From: JAYPWI01 sp964629575
GTDB lineage: Bacteria > Actinomycetota > Acidimicrobiia > Acidimicrobiales > Poriferisodalaceae
DNA length: 64,000 nucleotides
Assembly: GCA_964629575.1 (NCBI GenBank)
Contig: CAZVUM010000020.1
Coordinates: forward strand, 4,995 to 68,994
Direction of reading: 5' to 3'
Positions 41,929-49,783 of this stretch are shown here, piece after piece. Under the pieces are notes generated by a model. That model searched no databases and was not told the DNA's origin. It saw only the letters and a list, made by a program, of their open reading frames with translations. The translations under genes were made by a program, and so were the position numbers. Every line of letters starts with the position of its first letter. Position 1 is the first letter of the stretch.

Positions 41929-42459
41929 TCAGAGATAGACCCCGCCGGCCCGCCCGTCGGGCTCGGGCTGGGGGACGGCGCCCGGCGGCAGCGCACCCTG
42001 GCGCATCTCCACCAGCTGGCGCTGGGCCATCATCTGCTGTGCGGCGACGGCGGCCTGAATACCGTGGAACAGTCCTTCGAGCCATCCGACCAGCTGGGCC
42101 TGGGCGATCCTCAGCTCCGCCTCGGAGGGCGTGTCCGACTCGAACGGAAGGGCGAGCCGGTGGAGCTCCTCCTGAAGGTCGGGTGACAGCGCCTGGGCGA
42201 GCTCGCGCACCGAGTGCTCGTAGATCTCGCGCATCCGATCCCGGCTGGCCTCGTCGAGGTCGGCCTGGCGCACTTCTTCGAGGAGCGTGCGGATCATCGC
42301 GCCGATGCGCATGACTTTGGCCGGCTCGCTGATCGCGGGCGGCTCGATCTCGCCGGCCCCTGGAATCTCTGCGGCGGCGGGGTCCACCACCTCTGGCGTC
42401 TCGGGGCCCTGGGGAATGCCCCCGCGGTTGCTGTCGCCCGGTCTCGGCGTGTCTGACAT
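41929..42459 (-). CDS. bpa: Bacterial proteasome activator Bpa/PafE
   Basis: A 176-residue protein with the Bpa core PAKVMRIGAMIRTLLEEVRQ, ELAQALSPDLQEELHRLALPFE and LRIAQAQLVGWLEGLFHGIQ, and a C-terminal HbYX-like GGVYL. Bpa forms a dodecameric ring that opens the 20S proteasome without ATP. Mycobacterial PafE ends GQYL; here the last three residues, Val-Tyr-Leu, keep the hydrophobic-Tyr-X docking motif. ATG 42459 fits a leaderless-type hexamer; an upstream in-frame ATG at 42480 would add seven residues. Confidence 0.93.
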   Translation of the reverse strand: MSDTPRPGDSNRGGIPQGPETPEVVDPAAAEIPGAGEIEPPAISEPAKVMRIGAMIRTLLEEVRQADLDEASRDRMREIYEHSVRELAQALSPDLQEELHRLALPFESDTPSEAELRIAQAQLVGWLEGLFHGIQAAVAAQQMMAQRQLVEMRQGALPPGAVPQPEPDGRAGGVYL

Positions 42460-42467
42460 GGAATCCG

Positions 42468-42473
42468 AGGCTA
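42468..42473 (-). promoter_or_regulatory. bpa: Leaderless-type -10 (TAGCCT) for bpa
   Basis: TAGCCT, eight bases, then ATG 42459. Confidence 0.5.
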
Positions 42474-42517
42474 TCTCCACGAGCAGCCGTGAGTGCCGCC
42501 GACTCCGTGAATCATTT

Positions 42518-42530
42518 GCCGCTCAGCGGC
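42518..42530. terminator. Small palindrome after the phosphodiesterase gene
   Basis: GCCGCTCAGCGGC, a perfect 6-1-6 palindrome three bases from the phosphodiesterase stop codon. It shares the CGCTCAGCG core with the repeats near 38 kb. A terminator role is likely but the arms are short. Confidence 0.35.
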
Positions 42531-42533
42531 CGA

Positions 42534-43634
42534 TCATCCGCCCGCGGTGAGGCGAATCAATGGGACGTGCATCTCCTCGGCCGTGAGCCCCCCGTGGCGC
42601 CCGATGAGCCACGGCATCTCGGGCGTTGCAGGCTCGACGAACCCGATCGGCTCCCGGGCGACGAGCGCGACGTCGCCCAAGCGCTCGCGCGCCTCGCGGC
42701 GCACGGTGTGCCCGAACCATTTCTCATCGAGGACCTGCTCCACCTGCGCCACCCACCCGACATCGCAGTGGGCGGCGTGAGCGGCAGAGGAGACCTCGTC
42801 GGCGGCCCCTTGCTTGGTGTGCAGCCACATGAAGCGAGCTTCGCCAGACGTCGAGGCGACGCCGCTGAGAACGTCACCAGACAGTTCGACCAGCGCATCC
42901 CCCACGTGCACCATGCCGTGATCCGCGGTGACGAGCAGTTCGGTTCCGGACGGCAAGTTCTCGAGCAGATCGCCGATCAGGCGATCGATCCCCGCCAACT
43001 CGGTTGCGTACTCGTCCCCGATTCCGTAGACGTGACCGACCTTGTCGAGCCCGTCGTAGTAGGCGTACACGAGCCGTTCGCCTCGCTCGACGCAAGCAGC
43101 GACCTCGCTGACCAGGGTGAACGGCGTCCACCAGCCGTGCCACGCGCCGCCGCGCAGATGGGCGTCTGTGAACCCGGTGTCGCGGAACTCGGCCTTGGTC
43201 ACCACAGGTGGGGCCGCACCGAGGAAGGGTTCGATCGGCTGAAAGGCCTCGGGGACGAGGGTGCCGCGAGCATCACCGCGCGGGGTCGTCCATCGAAGGC
43301 AGTTGAGGATCCCGTCGGACGTGCGGACCCGGTAGCCCACGACGCCGTGTTCGCCCGGCGACGCGCCGGTGCTGATCGAGGTGAGCGCCGACGCAGTGGT
43401 GCTCGGCGCCACCGTGGTGATGGGCGCGCCGGCTCCAGCGGTCAGCGTCGGAGCGTGCTGAGCGTGACGCATGAGCTGATGCCAGCCGAGGCCGTCGACC
43501 ACGAGAACCACGACGGCGTCCGCCCGCACCACCTCGTCGGAGACCGCCTCGGTCGCCCAACCCGACACCAGCGCAGGAATGATCGAGGACACGCACCGGC
43601 CGCCGTGATCGGGCAGCACGAGATCGGTCTCCAC
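42534..43634 (-). CDS. Alkaline-phosphatase-superfamily phosphodiesterase
   Basis: A 366-residue type I phosphodiesterase/nucleotide pyrophosphatase-like protein. Metal ligands and nucleophile are visible: VVDGLGWHQL (Asp), VAPSTTASALTSI (Thr nucleophile), YDGLDKVGHVYG, LVTADHGMVHVGD and RHGGLTAEE (His). No signal peptide, so it is cytosolic. Hydrolyses a phosphodiester or phosphate monoester; substrate unknown. Divergent from rrf2. Confidence 0.87.
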   Translation of the reverse strand: METDLVLPDHGGRCVSSIIPALVSGWATEAVSDEVVRADAVVVLVVDGLGWHQLMRHAQHAPTLTAGAGAPITTVAPSTTASALTSISTGASPGEHGVVGYRVRTSDGILNCLRWTTPRGDARGTLVPEAFQPIEPFLGAAPPVVTKAEFRDTGFTDAHLRGGAWHGWWTPFTLVSEVAACVERGERLVYAYYDGLDKVGHVYGIGDEYATELAGIDRLIGDLLENLPSGTELLVTADHGMVHVGDALVELSGDVLSGVASTSGEARFMWLHTKQGAADEVSSAAHAAHCDVGWVAQVEQVLDEKWFGHTVRREARERLGDVALVAREPIGFVEPATPEMPWLIGRHGGLTAEEMHVPLIRLTAGG

Positions 43635-43640
43635 GGGCCC

Positions 43641-43646
43641 ACGCTA
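43641..43646 (-). promoter_or_regulatory. Leaderless-type -10 (TAGCGT) for the phosphodiesterase
   Basis: TAGCGT, six bases, then GTG 43634. Confidence 0.45.
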
Positions 43647-43688
43647 ACCGGCCCCCGGCCATCAGCGGGTCGCATAGGGCGCCGCGGG

Positions 43689-43694
43689 TAGCCT
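43689..43694 (+). promoter_or_regulatory. Leaderless-type -10 (TAGCCT) for rrf2
   Basis: TAGCCT, six bases, then GTG 43701. Confidence 0.45.
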
Positions 43695-43700
43695 GTCGCC

Positions 43701-44147
43701 GTGGCTGTTTCGACCCGCGGTGACTACGCAAGCCGAGCCTTGCTCAGCCTGGTGCTCAACGAGGACGGAACGCCGACGTCGGTCCGGGACATCGCCGAGC
43801 GAACGGCCCTCCCCCAGCCGTATCTCGAACAGATTCTCCTCGCGTTGAAAGGCGCTGGATTGGTCCGCTCCAAACGCGGCGTCGGGGGCGGATACATCCT
43901 GGCCAAACCGCCGGAGGACATCACCGTCGGCATGGTCGTCAGCGCCGTCGACGGGCCCATAGGACTCGGCGACTTCGGCGAACCCCATCAAGACGGAGCG
44001 TGCGACCACGAAGGTCAGTGCGTCCTGTTGTCGATCTGGGGTGAGGTTGGTGATCTCATGCGCTCGCGGCTCGACAGCTACACCTTGGCCGAAGTGGCCG
44101 AGATCGCACGCGGCCGCGCGCCGTGGCCAGAGGGTCAACCGTCCTGA
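43701..44147 (+). CDS. Rrf2-family transcriptional regulator
   Basis: A 148-residue regulator. A winged helix over the first 80 residues (STRGDYASRALLSL, IAERTALPQPYLEQILLAL, GVGGGYILAKPPEDI) is followed by a short Cys region with only Cys101 and Cys107 (CDHEGQC). IscR and NsrR use three cysteines; the third is missing, so if a cluster is bound it needs another ligand. It may sense Fe-S or redox state. Its end overlaps rluD convergently by 13 bases. Confidence 0.85.
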   Translation: MAVSTRGDYASRALLSLVLNEDGTPTSVRDIAERTALPQPYLEQILLALKGAGLVRSKRGVGGGYILAKPPEDITVGMVVSAVDGPIGLGDFGEPHQDGACDHEGQCVLLSIWGEVGDLMRSRLDSYTLAEVAEIARGRAPWPEGQPS

Positions 44148-45148
44148 CCAGGGCCGAGCTGCTCCCTCGCTGACTCCGTCGCCGCTCTGAAACGCTCCAC
44201 GGCTCCCGCCATGTCCGCAGGAAGTCGCGAGGTGAAGCTCACGGTCTCACCGGTTCTCGGATGTTCGAATGCCAGCTCTGCTGCGTGCAGGAGTTGGCGG
44301 CCGATACCGAAAGGATCCGGGCGACCATAGGTGCGATCACCGAGAACGTGGAGGCCGACTGCGTTGAGGTGAACGCGAATCTGGTGCGTCCGACCGGTTT
44401 CGAGCCGGCAACGGAGCAGGGCCGCCTCGAAGGGTTGAGCGAACGGCTCGACCAGTTCGTAGTGCGTCCTCGCGGGGCGGCCGTCCTCGCTCACCGTCAT
44501 GCGCGTGCGACTGCGTCGACTCCGCCCGATCGGAGCGTCGATCACGCCGGTCGCGGCATCGGGGACACCGCGCACGAGCGTCAGGTAGACGCGGCGCACC
44601 GTGTGCGTGCTCAGTTGTGCGACGAGGTCGGCGCGCGCCTGTTCGTGGCGAGCCACCACCAGCAGCCCAGACGTGTCGCGGTCGAGGCGGTGCACGATTC
44701 CCGGGCGATCCGGCTCACCCACCTCGGAGAGTTCGGGCCAGCGGGCCAGCAGCCCGTTGACGAGGGTGTCCGATTCGCCGCCCGCACCAGGGTGCACTAC
44801 GACGCCGATGGGCTTGTCCACCACGATGACGTCGTCGTCGATGAAGACCACCGGGAACTCGATCGCGGAGTTGGCCTGCGGTGCGCTGTCGACGTGCGTC
44901 GTGGCCGGCAGGGCCACCTCGACGGTCGCCCCCTCTGCCACCCGCGTCGATGCGACGCTGACCACCAGCTCGTCCACGCTGACCGCCCCGGCTTCGACGA
45001 GCCGGCGAACCTCCGAGCGGCTGAGGTCGGTCATGACCGCAACGACCCGGTCGACGCGTTCGCCTGCCAGCGCAGCTGGGACGACGTCGGTGGTGGTCAC
45101 ACCCCCGCTCGCAGTCCCAGGATCGCTGGTGGGCTGGTGCTCAGCCAT
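44135..45148 (-). CDS. rluD: RluD-type pseudouridine synthase
   Basis: A 337-residue enzyme with an N-terminal S4 RNA-binding domain (RVDRVVAVMTDLSRSEVRRLVEAG) and a catalytic PseudoU synthase domain with the Asp in GIVHRLDRDTSGLLV, plus GRTHQIRVHL. It isomerises uridines in 23S rRNA. ATG 45148 overlaps lspA by eight bases; part of dksA-like, lspA, rluD. Confidence 0.93.
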   Translation of the reverse strand: MAEHQPTSDPGTASGGVTTTDVVPAALAGERVDRVVAVMTDLSRSEVRRLVEAGAVSVDELVVSVASTRVAEGATVEVALPATTHVDSAPQANSAIEFPVVFIDDDVIVVDKPIGVVVHPGAGGESDTLVNGLLARWPELSEVGEPDRPGIVHRLDRDTSGLLVVARHEQARADLVAQLSTHTVRRVYLTLVRGVPDAATGVIDAPIGRSRRSRTRMTVSEDGRPARTHYELVEPFAQPFEAALLRCRLETGRTHQIRVHLNAVGLHVLGDRTYGRPDPFGIGRQLLHAAELAFEHPRTGETVSFTSRLPADMAGAVERFRAATESAREQLGPGQDG

Positions 45149-45692
45149 TGCGGCACACCGTGCCGCATGTGTCTGCGTCGCTCTCTGCGCCGCCGACACC
45201 CGCCTCGCCACGGCGGCGCTCGTCGCGCCAGAAGTGCCACATCAAGAGAACGACCCCGACCACGATGGCGGAGTCAGCGACGTTGAACACGGGCCAGAAC
45301 TGCAGGTCGATGAAATCGACCACCCCGCCGCGCCCGAACCCCCGGCCCCGGAACAGCCGGTCGATCAGGTTTCCGAGGGCACCACCGATGACCAAGCCGA
45401 TCGCGATGATCCCTGGCCGGGTGGTGAAGGAGTGCCGCGCCCGCCACAGGGCCACCGCGATGACGATCGCCACGACCCCCAGCACGGGACCCAGGCCCTC
45501 GCCGGTGCTGAACGCGAAGCCGGTGTTGGAGACGAGGTGAAACCGGAGCTTCCAGATGACGTCGATGTTCCGGTCATCCAGCGCAGCCGTCGCCCAGATC
45601 TTGGTGGCCAGATCTGCGACCAGGACCGCGGCGGAGGTCACGCCGACGATCCGCGAACGCCGACCGTCGAGAGTGTCGGCGACCTGATTCAT
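45141..45692 (-). CDS. lspA: Lipoprotein signal peptidase
   Basis: A 183-residue membrane aspartyl protease with four helices and both catalytic Asp in GNLIDRLF and FNVADSAI; LVSNTGFAFS is the third conserved box. It cleaves prolipoprotein signal peptides, such as that of the cytochrome c at 4.5 kb. Starts three bases after the dksA-like stop. The tail carries extra Glu/Asp and a Cys pair. Confidence 0.95.
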   Translation of the reverse strand: MNQVADTLDGRRSRIVGVTSAAVLVADLATKIWATAALDDRNIDVIWKLRFHLVSNTGFAFSTGEGLGPVLGVVAIVIAVALWRARHSFTTRPGIIAIGLVIGGALGNLIDRLFRGRGFGRGGVVDFIDLQFWPVFNVADSAIVVGVVLLMWHFWRDERRRGEAGVGGAESDADTCGTVCRNG

Positions 45693-45695
45693 CGC

Positions 45696-46373
45696 TCAGC
45701 GCCAGGCGGCGCCACGGCTCTTGAACTCCACACGCATGTCGGCGTGTGGAATCGCCTCGAGCCGCTCCTTGGGAATCTGGAGGCCCGACACGACGCAGAT
45801 GCCGTAGGTCCCGTCGTCGAGCCTCGCCAGGGCGGCATCGATCTCCTCGATCGCCGCCAACGCCTGGGCGGACAGCTGGAGATCGCGGTCGCGTTCGACC
45901 GCGATCGAGTCGCCTTCGCCAGACTCTTCGTCGAACTGCACGTCGCCGGGCTCGCGCTCACGGGCCAGCTGATCGGCCTCGGCCTGCAGGAACTCGGCGT
46001 GCTGGGTGTAGCGCCCGCGCTCTGCGAGCAGGGCGGCGCGTTGGCTGTCGAGGAACGAGGGTGAAAAAGGTGATCCCTTTGCTGTCTTGGCTGCGGCCCT
46101 GGTGGCTGCGCCCTTCTTCGCCTTGGCGGCGGGGGCCTTCTTCGCAGCCGTCGCAGCCGTCGCAGCCTTTTTTGCCACTGCCTTCTTGGCGGCAGCTTTC
46201 TTGGAACTCGCCTTCTTCTTCGTCACAGCCTTCTTCGCCGGGGTCTTCTTCTTCTTCGAGGGGGATTTCGTCGCCGGGGACTTCTTCGCGGGGCTTGTGC
46301 TCGTTCCGCCACGGGCCGCGGAGGCCTTCTTGGCCGCCGCTTTCTTTGAGTTGGCCTTCTTCTTGGTGGCCAT
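45696..46373 (-). CDS. DksA/TraR-like protein with H1-like basic tail and degenerate zinc site
   Basis: A 225-residue protein: the N-terminal about 110 residues are Lys/Ala/Ser-rich low complexity like eukaryotic histone H1 tails, and the C-terminal part has the DksA coiled-coil (QRAALLAERGRYTQHAEFL, EEIDAALARLDDGTYGIC) and a zinc-finger relic, IPKERLEAIPHA. Of the four zinc cysteines only the first (YGICVVSG) remains; the others are Ser, Arg and Phe, so it probably binds no zinc. It heads an operon with lspA and rluD and has a textbook -35/-10 promoter and a GAGGG Shine-Dalgarno. Confidence 0.82.
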   Translation of the reverse strand: MATKKKANSKKAAAKKASAARGGTSTSPAKKSPATKSPSKKKKTPAKKAVTKKKASSKKAAAKKAVAKKAATAATAAKKAPAAKAKKGAATRAAAKTAKGSPFSPSFLDSQRAALLAERGRYTQHAEFLQAEADQLAREREPGDVQFDEESGEGDSIAVERDRDLQLSAQALAAIEEIDAALARLDDGTYGICVVSGLQIPKERLEAIPHADMRVEFKSRGAAWR

Positions 46374-46405
46374 GACGCCCTCACCCCGGGTACGAAAGGT
46401 GCCGC

Positions 46406-46434
46406 ATTCTATGGGTGCGAGCCCTGCGTTCCAA
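46406..46434 (-). promoter_or_regulatory. Housekeeping-sigma promoter of the dksA-like operon
   Basis: -35 TTGGAA (46429-46434) and -10 TAGAAT (46406-46411, five of six matches to TATAAT) with a 17-base spacer, giving a leader of about 30 nt that contains GAGGG before the ATG. It is the best-formed promoter seen in the window. Confidence 0.75.
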
Positions 46435-46533
46435 CCACCCTTGGCGCACCACGCGACCCGGTTCGCGTCGGCCGTCACCACAAGCAGTCAAGCAGTGGAG
46501 CGACCTCACTCTCTGCGTGCCGGCGGGGGCTTC

Positions 46534-46554
46534 GCTACCGCGCAGCGCGGTGGC
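46534..46554 (+). other. Stem-loop in the ileS upstream region
   Basis: A 9-bp inverted repeat (GCTACCGCG / CGCGGTGGC, one T:G pair) with a CAG loop, 83 bases before the ileS ATG. The 264-base space between the dksA-like gene and ileS holds this, the dksA-like promoter and no recognised gene. It might be part of an ileS leader; see the rejected T-box reading. Confidence 0.4.
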
Positions 46555-46637
46555 TTCGGGGAATCGACCACGGTCAGGGGCAGGTCAGCCGGTAGATTGG
46601 CAGATCGCCCAGTCCGTCGACGAACTCGCGAATCATC

Positions 46638-49600
46638 ATGGCTGACTCCCCCGACACCCCGTACCCCACCGTCCCTGCGCGGGCGGATTTCCCCGCCATC
46701 GAACGTCGAATCCTCGACGGATGGGCGGCCGGGGGCACCTTCGCTGGATCGATCGAGCAACGACCCCTGGAGGACGAGTTCGTCTTCTACGACGGCCCAC
46801 CATTCGCCAACGGCCTCCCGCACCACGGGCATCTCCTCACGGGGTACGTCAAAGACGTCGTGCCCCGATATCAGACGATGCGGGGCAAGCGGGTCGACCG
46901 CCGTTTCGGCTGGGACTGCCACGGCCTACCCGCCGAAATGGAGACCGAAAAGGAGCTGGGTGTCTCCGGTCGGGCGGCCATCACCGAGTACGGCATCGGG
47001 GCATTCAACGAGCAGTGCAGGGCGTCGGTGTTGCGATACACCGCGGAGTGGGAAGACACCGTCACGCGCCAAGCCCGTTGGGTGGACTTCGAGAACGACT
47101 ACAAGACCATGGACCTCTCCTACATGGAGTCGGTCATGTGGGCCTTCAAACAGCTCTACGACAAGGGTCTCGTGTACCAGGCGTTTCGGGTCATGCCCTA
47201 CTCATGGGGCGCCGAGACGCCGCTGAGCAACTTCGAGATTCGCCTCGACGATGCCACCCGCCCACGCCAGGACCCAGCGGTCACCGTGTGGTTCGAGCTC
47301 GAAGCCGCAGACGACGGTCCCACGGCCGGCCTCGGCACCCTGAGAATCCTGGCGTGGACGACCACGCCGTGGACCCTGCCGTCCAACCTGGCCCTCGCTG
47401 TCGGCCCCGATGTCGAGTACGCGGTGGTCGACTCCGGAGGCCACCGATGGGTGCTGGGGGCAGACGCACTCGAGAAGTACGCGAGCGACCTGCCCGACGC
47501 TGAACTCGTGGCCACCGTCTCTGGCGCTGACCTCGTCGGCGCCCGCTATGGGCCGTTGTTCGACTTCTTCGCAGACCGCGACGACGCATTTCGGGTGCTG
47601 GGCGCCGTATTCGTCGACACCAGCGAGGGAACCGGCGTCGTCCACATGGCACCCGGCTTCGGCGAGGACGACCAGGAGGTCTGCGAGGCCAACGGCATCG
47701 AGATCGGACGGGTCGTCCCGGTCGACGATCAAGGCCGGTTCACCGCGGAGGTGGCGCCCTGGGCGGGGCTGAACGTGTTCGACGCCAACCCCGAGATCAT
47801 CCGGGCGCTCAAGTCGCGAGAACGGGTCGTGCGCCACGACACCTACGAGCACAACTATCCACACTGCTGGCGGACCGACACTCCCATCATCTACAAGGCC
47901 ATCTCGTCCTGGTACGTCGAGGTCACCGCCATCCGCGATCGGCTCGTTGAGCTCAACCAGGAGATCAACTGGGTGCCGGGCCACGTCCGCGACGGCCGCT
48001 TCGGCCAGTGGATCGCCGGCGCGCGCGACTGGTCGATCAGCCGCAACCGCTTCTGGGGATCCCCGATCCCGGTGTGGATGTCCGACGACCCCGAGTACCC
48101 CCGCATCGACGTATACGGCAGCCTCGATGAGCTCGAAGCCGACTTCGGAGTGCGCCCCGACGATCTCCACCGCCCTTTCATCGATGGCCTGACCCGACCC
48201 AACCCCGACGACCCGACCGGCCAGAGCACGATGCGGCGGGTCCCCGAGGTCCTCGACTGCTGGTTCGAATCCGGCTCGATGCCCTTCGCCCAGGTGCACT
48301 ACCCGTTCGAGAACAAGGAATGGTTCGACGAGCACTTCCCGGCGGACTTCATCGTCGAGTACATCAACCAGACGCGCGGGTGGTTCTACACATTGCATGT
48401 TCTGGCCGGCGCGCTGTTCGACAGACCCGCGTTCCAGAACGTCATCTGCCACGGCATCTTGCTGGCCGAAGACGGCAACAAGCTGAGCAAGAAGCTCCGC
48501 AACTACACCGAGCCCAACGAGATCTTCGACAACCAGGGCAGCGACGCCCTTCGCTGGTACCTGATGTCGACCAACATCGTGCGGGGTGGCGACACGCGCA
48601 TCTCCGACACCGGGATCGACGACGTCGTTCGCCAGATTCTGATCCCGGTGTGGAACGCGTACAGCTTCTTCACCCTGTACGCGAATGTGGACGGCTACCG
48701 CGCCCAGCTCAGGACCGACTCACCCCATCTGCTGGATCGCTATCTCCTCGCCAAGACGAGATCGCTGGTCGAGGCGACCACCGCGGCACTCGACACCTAC
48801 GACCTCCCTGGCGCGGCCGGCGAGATCCAGGGCTTCATCGACGCGCTCAACAACTGGTACATCCGACGCAGTCGCGATCGTTTCTGGGGCACGGACAGCC
48901 AGGCCGGCGCGACGGGCGACACCGATGCCTACGACACGCTCTACACGGTCCTGACGACGTTCACGCGGGTCGCAGCACCGTTCCTGCCGATGATCATGGA
49001 AGAGATCCACGGAGGGCTGACCGGGGGCGACAGCGTGCACCTCGCGCAGTGGCCCGACCCCGACGAACTTCCGTCGGACCCCGAGCTCGTCGCGTCGATG
49101 GATCGCCTCCGCGAGGTCGCGTCGGTCGGCCTGCGGATCCGCGAGGACGCCGGCCTGAGGGTCCGGCTCCCGCTCGCAGAGGTCACGGTCGCCGGAGCGG
49201 GCGCGGCGTCGCTGTCACCGCTGACGGACCTGCTCGCCGACGAGCTCAACGTCCGGACGGTGACCCTCAGCGACGACCTCGCGTCTCACGCGGCGTTCGT
49301 ACTCCGCCCCAACGGCGGGGTCCTCGGTCCGCGGCTGGGCGGCGAGGTGCAGAAAGTGTTCGCCGCAGCCAAGAGCGGCGACTGGACTCGCGGATCGGAT
49401 GGCACCGTCGCCATCGGCGGTCATGTCCTCACCGCAGATGAATTCGAGCTCGCCCTCGAACCCGTCGACACCGCCAGCACCGCCACATTGAGGGCCAACG
49501 ACGCCATCGTCGTGTTGGACACAAACGTGACGCCCGAGCTCGAGGCCGAGGGGCTGGCGCGCGACCTCATCCGCCACATTCAGCAGGCGCGCAAAGACGC

Positions 49601-49766
49601 AGATCTCCAGGTCACCGATCGCATCGACGTTTCGGTGATGTGGAGCCCGGATCAGCTCGACGAGATCAAAGGGCACGAGGCGACGGTCGCGGCCGCCGTG
49701 CTGGCCGAGTCGATCTCATGGTCCTCGGGCGCCGAGACGCCCGAGGTTGCCATTTCGGTGGTCTGA
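46638..49766 (+). CDS. ileS: Isoleucyl-tRNA synthetase, type 2
   Basis: A 1042-residue class I synthetase. The HxGH signature is His62-His63-Gly64-His65 in NGLPHHGHLLTGYVKD and the KMSKS loop is KLSKK (about residues 614-618) in EDGNKLSKKLRNY. The FATGLPHYG-like N-terminal pattern (here FANGLPHHG) and RFGWDCHGLP show the eukaryote-like type 2 enzyme, which is associated with natural mupirocin resistance. A CP1 editing domain lies in the middle. It ends convergently 17 bases before divIVA. Confidence 0.95.
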   Translation: MADSPDTPYPTVPARADFPAIERRILDGWAAGGTFAGSIEQRPLEDEFVFYDGPPFANGLPHHGHLLTGYVKDVVPRYQTMRGKRVDRRFGWDCHGLPAEMETEKELGVSGRAAITEYGIGAFNEQCRASVLRYTAEWEDTVTRQARWVDFENDYKTMDLSYMESVMWAFKQLYDKGLVYQAFRVMPYSWGAETPLSNFEIRLDDATRPRQDPAVTVWFELEAADDGPTAGLGTLRILAWTTTPWTLPSNLALAVGPDVEYAVVDSGGHRWVLGADALEKYASDLPDAELVATVSGADLVGARYGPLFDFFADRDDAFRVLGAVFVDTSEGTGVVHMAPGFGEDDQEVCEANGIEIGRVVPVDDQGRFTAEVAPWAGLNVFDANPEIIRALKSRERVVRHDTYEHNYPHCWRTDTPIIYKAISSWYVEVTAIRDRLVELNQEINWVPGHVRDGRFGQWIAGARDWSISRNRFWGSPIPVWMSDDPEYPRIDVYGSLDELEADFGVRPDDLHRPFIDGLTRPNPDDPTGQSTMRRVPEVLDCWFESGSMPFAQVHYPFENKEWFDEHFPADFIVEYINQTRGWFYTLHVLAGALFDRPAFQNVICHGILLAEDGNKLSKKLRNYTEPNEIFDNQGSDALRWYLMSTNIVRGGDTRISDTGIDDVVRQILIPVWNAYSFFTLYANVDGYRAQLRTDSPHLLDRYLLAKTRSLVEATTAALDTYDLPGAAGEIQGFIDALNNWYIRRSRDRFWGTDSQAGATGDTDAYDTLYTVLTTFTRVAAPFLPMIMEEIHGGLTGGDSVHLAQWPDPDELPSDPELVASMDRLREVASVGLRIREDAGLRVRLPLAEVTVAGAGAASLSPLTDLLADELNVRTVTLSDDLASHAAFVLRPNGGVLGPRLGGEVQKVFAAAKSGDWTRGSDGTVAIGGHVLTADEFELALEPVDTASTATLRANDAIVVLDTNVTPELEAEGLARDLIRHIQQARKDADLQVTDRIDVSVMWSPDQLDEIKGHEATVAAAVLAESISWSSGAETPEVAISVV

Positions 49767-49783
49767 AGCGCCGAGTCCGGCTC

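Noticed and set aside
46520..46570. Possible T-box leader for ileS.
   Set aside because: The ACCGCG...CGCGGTGG hairpin recalls T-box core sequence, but the exposed TGGC would pair with GCCA, not the ACCA end of tRNA-Ile, and no specifier stem with ATC was convincing.
46593..46598. TAGATT as the ileS -10.
   Set aside because: No -35 at a workable distance, and the start codon is about 40 bases away, unlike the leaderless group; left undecided.
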